Positions 59,491-64,000 of a DNA stretch of 64,000 nucleotides are shown one piece after another. The DNA comes from Fen-1273 sp035516035 (lineage in GTDB: Bacteria; Bacteroidota; Ignavibacteria; UBA10030; UBA6906). Numbering within the stretch: the first letter of the stretch is position 1; every line of letters begins with the position of its first letter. The DNA is taken from contig DATJAS010000039.1 in the NCBI GenBank assembly GCA_035516035.1, positions 1 through 64,000 on the forward strand, given 5' to 3'. The notes beneath the pieces were generated by a model. The model was not told the DNA's origin and did no database searches. It saw only the letters and a program-made list of their open reading frames with translations. The position numbers and the translations under genes are program-made.

Positions 59491-60789
59491 ATGCGAACGA
59501 TGACACGACACCTGGCTGCATGCACCGTGGCTCTCCTGGGCGCCGGGCTCCTCGCGGTCGCCCCGATGGAGGCCCAGACAAATACCGAGAACTTTGCGCA
59601 GTTCCGGTTCAATTTCAACAACCCGGGCGCCCGCGCGACAGGCATCGGCGGCGCCTTCATGTCCATCGCCGACGACGCGACTGCCTCCGAGGCGAACCCG
59701 GCGGGACTCACGACGCTCCTGAAGCCGGAGCTGTCGCTCGAGGCCAAGGGAATCCAGTTCATCACGCACGTCGACAACTTCTCCAGCACGGGGGGGCCGT
59801 CGCAGTTCACGCTCAACGCGAAGGATTTCAAGAGCGCCGTGGTGAGCCCGTCGTTCGTCAGCATCGTCTACCCGCGGCGCCGCTTCACGTTCGCCCTCTT
59901 CCGGCACGAGCTGATGAATTTCGAGAGCGACTACTACACGGAAGGGAGCCTCGTGCCGGGATTCACGGACGGGACGTATTTCTTCCCGGCGAAATCCAGC
60001 ACCCGCATACACGTCGACAACTACGGGGGATCGGTGGCCTACAAGTTCCGGGAATCGTTCTCCATCGGCCTCTCCGGCGGGGTCTCGCTGATGAGCATGC
60101 AGTCCACGATCTCCCGCTACTTCGTGGCGGTGTTCAACGACGGGTCGCTGGCGAATACGGCCGCAATCGACGACCACGCCACTGACTTTTTCCTGAACGC
60201 CGGGGTGATCGTCAAGCCTGTCGACAATCTCACCATCGGACTGACGTACAAACGGCGCCCGTCGTTCCAGCTGCACCAGACCTACACGTTCACCAACTAT
60301 CCGAATGACTCCACGAGGGCGAACACGATCAATTTCAATGTCCCGTCGTCGTACGGCATCGGCATCTCGTACAGGCCGACCGATGTCTTCACGCTCGCCG
60401 TGGACGTTGTGCGCGTGAACTACTCCTCGCTGACGAAGAACTTCGTGGTCACGCTCACCCCGCAGGACATCCAGCCGTCCGATTTCACGGTGGACGACGG
60501 CATGGAATACCACGGCGGCGCGGAGTACGTCGTGTTCATCAACACGGTCGGCATCGTCTTCAGGGGCGGCGCCTACCTGGAGCCCGACAACAGGATCCGT
60601 TTCACCGGGAACCCGAACGGGGTCTTTAACAGGAGGATCGGCCAGGCGCTCTTCCAGGCCGGCAAATCCTACGGCCACGGGACGTTCGGGCTCGGCTGTA
60701 TCCTGTCGAACAACCTGCAGCTCGACGTCGCGGCCGATATGTCGTCCGTGAGCAACACGGCCGTTGGTTCGCTGGTGATCAGGTTCTAG
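59491..60789 (+). CDS. FadL/PorV-like outer-membrane protein
   Basis: The protein has 432 residues. A signal peptide is followed by NNPGARATGIGGAFMSIADDATASEANPAGL, the typical PorV/UPF0164/FadL start in which ADDAT..NPAGL forms the N-terminal hatch. Amphipathic strands follow and end in AVGSLVIRF, a barrel C-terminus with terminal Phe. Members either import hydrophobic compounds (FadL) or, as PorV, serve as a T9SS shuttle; both fit an FCB genome. The start follows CCGGAGAG. It sits among kinase-cluster genes. Confidence 0.8.
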   Translation: MRTMTRHLAACTVALLGAGLLAVAPMEAQTNTENFAQFRFNFNNPGARATGIGGAFMSIADDATASEANPAGLTTLLKPELSLEAKGIQFITHVDNFSSTGGPSQFTLNAKDFKSAVVSPSFVSIVYPRRRFTFALFRHELMNFESDYYTEGSLVPGFTDGTYFFPAKSSTRIHVDNYGGSVAYKFRESFSIGLSGGVSLMSMQSTISRYFVAVFNDGSLANTAAIDDHATDFFLNAGVIVKPVDNLTIGLTYKRRPSFQLHQTYTFTNYPNDSTRANTINFNVPSSYGIGISYRPTDVFTLAVDVVRVNYSSLTKNFVVTLTPQDIQPSDFTVDDGMEYHGGAEYVVFINTVGIVFRGGAYLEPDNRIRFTGNPNGVFNRRIGQALFQAGKSYGHGTFGLGCILSNNLQLDVAADMSSVSNTAVGSLVIRF

Positions 60790-60814
60790 CGCACGCCTCC
60801 CGGGAAGGCCGCCG

Positions 60815-62107
60815 ATGCGTCGCACGCTCGCGCTCCTCTTCGTCCTTGCCGCGATGCCGGCGGCGCTCCCCGCGCAGGTGCCATGGTACGTGTCGTACGA
60901 GCGCGCCTTGAACGCGCAGGAAGAGGGAGACTGGAAGGCGTCCGTGCCGCTCCTCCAGGATGCCGTGGCGCAAAAGCAGGCGCCGAGATTGAAGGCAAAG
61001 ACATACGGGCTCCGGTTCGTCAATTACTTTCCCTACTTTCATCTCGGGGAGGCGTACTATCATCTGGGGGAGAAGCAGAAAGCGGTCGAGAACTTCGACG
61101 TCTGCCTGAAGTACGGTGAGATCCGCGAGGCCCCGGAGGAGTTTGCGCTGCTCACGTCTCACAGGAACGAGCTGACGGGCAACGTCGCCGAGCGGGGAGC
61201 ACCGCCCGCCCACGGCGGCCCCGGGGAAGCCCGCCCTGCAGTCCAGCTCGAACCCCCCGATGCGATGCCTCCCGTTGCGACCTCCGGCCTCCCCTGGTAT
61301 GTCAGTTATGAGACCGGGCTCGCCTATATGGAATCGGGAGACTGGCTGAACGCGATCGAGAACTTCAGGGACGCGCTCGGGGCAAACGCGATTCCCCGCC
61401 GGTACGCCCGGACGTACGGGATGTGGTTCATCACGTATATTCCCTACTACGAGCTGGGTGAGGCCTACTTCAACCAGGGGATGTGGGCGCTCGCGCTCCG
61501 GTATCTCGAAACCTCCGAACGGCTCGGCGAGGTGAATGAGATGGAGGCCGAATCGAGGAACCTGAAGTCGCTCCTCGATGAGGCCCGGATGAAGGCCGCG
61601 GGAGCAAAGAAGGCCCCGGCGTCCGAGGAGCTGAAGGGGTACGTCAACGACCAGATTGCCCAGGCTGTTCGCCTCTTCAACGAGAACGAGGACGCGAAGG
61701 CTGAATCGGCGCTTCGCTCGGTCCTCAGGATCGATCCCTACAACTCCGTGGCGCGCAGTTACCTGGCGAGGATCGCCCAGCGCACCGGTACGGCGGACCA
61801 GTCCGCCCAGCCTCCGCCGGAATTCTCGCGGGGCGTGCTGGAGCTTGTGCGCGGGCACCACGAACAGGCGATACGGCTGCTGAAGGCCGCCGAGCCCTCG
61901 ATGGCCGGGGATGCCAGTCTTCATGCCTACCTGGGCGTGGCCTACTGCCTGCGCCACAGGGCCGCCGGGAGCAAGGATAAGGACGCGCTCAGGAGCGCGC
62001 GCCTTGAATTCCAGAGGGCGCTCGCCATCGAGCCTTCGTACCGGCTGGACAGGACGCTCTTCTCCAGGGACGTGACGGACATTTTTGAAAAGGAGCTGCC
62101 AAAGTGA
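60815..62107 (+). CDS. Secreted TPR protein with two W-TYG-YFPY modules
   Basis: The protein has 430 residues. A signal peptide (MRRTLALLFVLAAMPAALPAQ) is followed by two copies of a module: W24, TYG 63-65 and YFPY 71-74, and again W160, TYG 199-201 and YIPY 207-210, each 136 residues apart in exact register. In both, TYG-x-x-F-(I/V)-x-Y-(F/I)-P-Y is followed by a TPR-like GEAYY/GEAYF helix. The C-terminal part (about 290-420) is TPR-like too (AIRLLKAAEPSM, YLGVAYCLRHRA). It is likely a periplasmic or outer-membrane-associated scaffold. It ends in GTGA overlap with a related protein. Confidence 0.75.
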   Translation: MRRTLALLFVLAAMPAALPAQVPWYVSYERALNAQEEGDWKASVPLLQDAVAQKQAPRLKAKTYGLRFVNYFPYFHLGEAYYHLGEKQKAVENFDVCLKYGEIREAPEEFALLTSHRNELTGNVAERGAPPAHGGPGEARPAVQLEPPDAMPPVATSGLPWYVSYETGLAYMESGDWLNAIENFRDALGANAIPRRYARTYGMWFITYIPYYELGEAYFNQGMWALALRYLETSERLGEVNEMEAESRNLKSLLDEARMKAAGAKKAPASEELKGYVNDQIAQAVRLFNENEDAKAESALRSVLRIDPYNSVARSYLARIAQRTGTADQSAQPPPEFSRGVLELVRGHHEQAIRLLKAAEPSMAGDASLHAYLGVAYCLRHRAAGSKDKDALRSARLEFQRALAIEPSYRLDRTLFSRDVTDIFEKELPK

Positions 62108-63186
62108 CCACTGTGCGACGCGTGATGCTGTGCGCGACCCTCATGATGCCCGGAGCCCTCCTCCGCGCGCAGTGGTACGTCGATTACCAGGCCGGGAAGG
62201 ACGCGCTTGAGAAGCAGCAGTGGCAGTCGGCGGTGAGCCACTTTGCCAGGGCCCTCGAGGACGAGCCGGACTCGAAAGCCAACAAGAAGACGTACGGGTA
62301 TGTCTTCATCGACTATTTTCCTTACCTCTACCGCGGGATCGCGTACTACAAGCTCGGCGATGTGGCGGGCGCACGGAGCGACCTCGAGAAGGCGAAATCG
62401 GAGGGAGTCATCGGCGACGCCGAGCGGGATCAGGATGCCGCGAAGCTCCTCGACCAGTATACGGCGCTCCTCGCGAAGCCCGCTCCCCAGATAGCGCAGA
62501 AGAAACAGGAGCAGAATCCCCCCGAAACGGCGAAGCAGAACCCGCCGCTCCCATCGCAGGGTCAGAAGACGGCTGAAATCCGGAAACCGGCCGAGCCATC
62601 CGGCCCGCTCGCAGCGAAGAGTGAGCCAAAGAAGGAAGCGAACCCTGTCCCGGAAAAGGGCCGTGTGAGCGAGCAGAAGAAAATGGAGCCCGGCCCGGGC
62701 ACCGCCTCCGAATCGCGCGTCCCCGCCGTCGTGACGAAACCCGCCGGCCCGGACACGACCGGCTCGGGGCTCTTCACGGAAGCCGCGGCTCTGTTCAATT
62801 CCGGGAAGGTCGCCCAGGCGAAGACGCGGTTCGAATCGCTCCGGCAGAGGATCCCCGCGTATCCGGGGCTTGCAGACTATCTCCGGTTGATCGAGTCCGT
62901 TGAGACGAGGACGAGCGCGGGGATTGCATCGTATTTCCAGGGGGAATACAGGGACGCGATCGAGCAGCTCACATCGTCCTCAAAGAACGGGAGCGACAAT
63001 CCCCACCTCTACGCCGTCCTTGCCTGCTCGTACGCCGCGGAGTATCTCCTCGCGGGGGAAGAAGACGGCTCGCTGAAGAAGGAAGCGGTCGCGGCATTCG
63101 GCCGCACGCGGGCGCTGGACCCCCGCTACGAGCTCGACTCCGGGCTGATTTCTCCCCGTATTATCGCACTCCTCACGGGCAGGTGA
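62104..63186 (+). CDS. Secreted TPR protein with one W-TYG-YFPY module, paralogue of the preceding gene
   Basis: The protein has 360 residues from GTG 62104, overlapping the previous stop by four bases (GTGA). A signal peptide is followed by the module at W24, TYG 63-65 and YFPY 71-74, in the same register as the first module of the neighbouring protein. A Lys/Pro/Glu-rich linker (about residues 125-215) follows, then a second helical TPR-like domain (LFNSGKVAQAKTRFESLRQR, DAIEQLTSSSKNGSDNPHLYAVLACSYAAEYL). It is probably secreted and interacts with the neighbour. The function is unknown. The next gene encodes a patatin-like lipase. Confidence 0.75.
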   Translation: MTTVRRVMLCATLMMPGALLRAQWYVDYQAGKDALEKQQWQSAVSHFARALEDEPDSKANKKTYGYVFIDYFPYLYRGIAYYKLGDVAGARSDLEKAKSEGVIGDAERDQDAAKLLDQYTALLAKPAPQIAQKKQEQNPPETAKQNPPLPSQGQKTAEIRKPAEPSGPLAAKSEPKKEANPVPEKGRVSEQKKMEPGPGTASESRVPAVVTKPAGPDTTGSGLFTEAAALFNSGKVAQAKTRFESLRQRIPAYPGLADYLRLIESVETRTSAGIASYFQGEYRDAIEQLTSSSKNGSDNPHLYAVLACSYAAEYLLAGEEDGSLKKEAVAAFGRTRALDPRYELDSGLISPRIIALLTGR

Positions 63187-63205
63187 CAACCCATCCGGCG
63201 GTCTC

Positions 63206-64000
63206 ATGACGCGCAGGCGGGCACACGGTAGCGGGTTCGTGCTGGTGCTTGGAGGAGGAGGGGCGAGGGGCCTGGCCCACATCGGCGTTCTCAGAGTCCT
63301 GGAGAAGAACGGCCTGCGGCCGTCGATGATCGTCGGCACGAGCATGGGAGCGATCATCGGCGGGATGTACGCGCAGCTCCCGGATGCGCGGCTCGTCGAG
63401 GAGCGCGTCAGGGCGCTGATCGGGAGCAAGCCGTTCCGGCGGATTGTCCTCGACGCATTCTCACAGGACGGGGCCCCCGATTCGCTCGGGACCGTTTCGG
63501 CCCTGTACGGCCGGATGAAACGGGGCTACAGCCTCCTTCGCTCGGTCTGGTCGCCGGGGATCGTGCAGGCGCCGGTGCTGATCGACTTCCTCTCCCACCT
63601 CCTTGATGATATCACGTTCGCCCGGTGCAGGATTCCGTTTGCCGCCGTGGCCTGCGACCTCCTGAGCGGCCGCGAAGTCATATGCCGCTCCGGGTCGATG
63701 CTGAGCGCGATTGCCGCAAGCTCGGCGATCCCCGGCGTGGTGACGCCCGTGATCCTGAGACGGAAATGGCTCGTGGACGGCGCCCCGACGAGCATGGTGC
63801 CCGTCGACGCGGCCAGGCGCCTCTCCCGGCTCCCGGTGGTCGCCGTGACCGTGACGAAATCTGTGGAGGGGAACGCCGAAGCGCGTAATGCTATCGACGT
63901 CGTCCTGCGGGCCGGGGCGATTGCCCGGATGCAGCTTGCAGAACAGAATCTGAAGGGCGCAGCTGTGGTGCTCCGTCCGGGCGTGGGAGAATACGGCTGG
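63206..64000 (+). CDS. Patatin-like phospholipase (RssA type), 3' end outside window
   Basis: The frame is open from ATG 63206 to the window end, giving 265 residues. Patatin motifs are complete: the oxyanion loop LGGGGARGLAHIGVL, the nucleophile Ser in GTSMGAI (G-x-S-x-G), and the Asp of the catalytic dyad in VDGAPTSM. Such enzymes hydrolyse lipid acyl chains. The protein may be a soluble RssA-like member, as no signal peptide is visible, or the start of a longer patatin-barrel protein (PlpD-like) whose C-terminus is cut off. It lies 19 bp downstream of the TPR protein gene and is probably part of the kinase-led cluster. Confidence 0.85.
   Translation, partial: MTRRRAHGSGFVLVLGGGGARGLAHIGVLRVLEKNGLRPSMIVGTSMGAIIGGMYAQLPDARLVEERVRALIGSKPFRRIVLDAFSQDGAPDSLGTVSALYGRMKRGYSLLRSVWSPGIVQAPVLIDFLSHLLDDITFARCRIPFAAVACDLLSGREVICRSGSMLSAIAASSAIPGVVTPVILRRKWLVDGAPTSMVPVDAARRLSRLPVVAVTVTKSVEGNAEARNAIDVVLRAGAIARMQLAEQNLKGAAVVLRPGVGEYGW

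Noticed and set aside
57035..61023. Two minus-strand frames of about 550-570 codons opposite the kinase cluster
   Set aside because: Shadow frames caused by high third-position GC; the kinase, porin and TPR proteins on the plus strand have clear motifs and ribosome binding sites.

Overview
The window looks like a chromosome segment from a GC-rich, Gram-negative member of the FCB group (Bacteroidota/Ignavibacteriota-like). The evidence is three proteins with a type IX secretion (T9SS) C-terminal sorting domain (LEQNxPNPFNPST-type), a TonB-dependent receptor with an N-terminal carboxypeptidase-regulatory-like domain, several outer-membrane beta-barrels, and a fatty-acid-hydroxylase-type membrane enzyme. 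The exact phylum cannot be fixed from the sequence alone. I see no rRNA, tRNA, CRISPR array, integrase or insertion sequence.

Layout. Positions 1-7570 are visibly AT-richer than the rest and look accessory: a gene tail, an orphan AbiEi-like antitoxin behind a palindromic operator, about 1 kb without a convincing gene, a frameshifted secreted LAS-type peptidase-like gene, and two secreted T9SS-context proteins. Positions 7633-13535 (minus strand) are a six-gene corrinoid methyl-transfer operon: two UroD-fold methyltransferases, a cobalamin-binding protein, a homocysteine S-methyltransferase, a DUF1638 protein and a RamA/RACo-type corrinoid activator. Positions 13631-16308 hold two secreted proteins (one CBM9-like) and a fatty acid hydroxylase. 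Positions 16315-27329 are a glycan-degradation block: GH89, an MBL-fold hydrolase, a GH36-like enzyme, GH20, a sodium/solute symporter and a small membrane protein.

Positions 28203-38171 are an eight-gene hydroxyproline locus. It combines the oxidative route (epimerase, D-hydroxyproline dehydrogenase, deaminase, semialdehyde dehydrogenase) with a glycyl-radical enzyme and its activase resembling trans-4-hydroxy-L-proline dehydratase, plus a GntR regulator and an Xaa-Pro-type peptidase. Together with GH89 and GH20 this suggests scavenging of animal- or matrix-type polymers (collagen peptides, amino-sugar glycans).

Positions 38203-43066 hold a secreted arylsulfotransferase-like T9SS protein and the start of the pentose phosphate pathway (zwf, pgl, a DUF6483-like gene). 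Positions 43133-47400 contain an M28 peptidase and a compact aminotransferase / CDP-alcohol phosphatidyltransferase / nucleotidyltransferase cassette that may make a polar lipid head group. Positions 47558-52188 contain a truncated flavoprotein gene abutting an O-antigen-ligase-like gene, an HEGGH membrane protein, YchF and a GH76-like protein. Positions 52271-56943 (minus strand) are an envelope block: T9SS protein, TonB receptor, lipoprotein, and beta-barrel. Positions 57212-64000 are a Ser/Thr kinase-led cluster with a FadL/PorV-like porin, two proteins sharing a thrice-repeated W-TYG-YFPY TPR module, and a patatin-like lipase cut by the window end.

Five copies of an intergenic palindromic repeat (ends GTCATTGCGAG and GAAGCAATC, with variable hairpins between) punctuate the GC-rich part. 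Two copies supply the stop codon of the adjacent gene.
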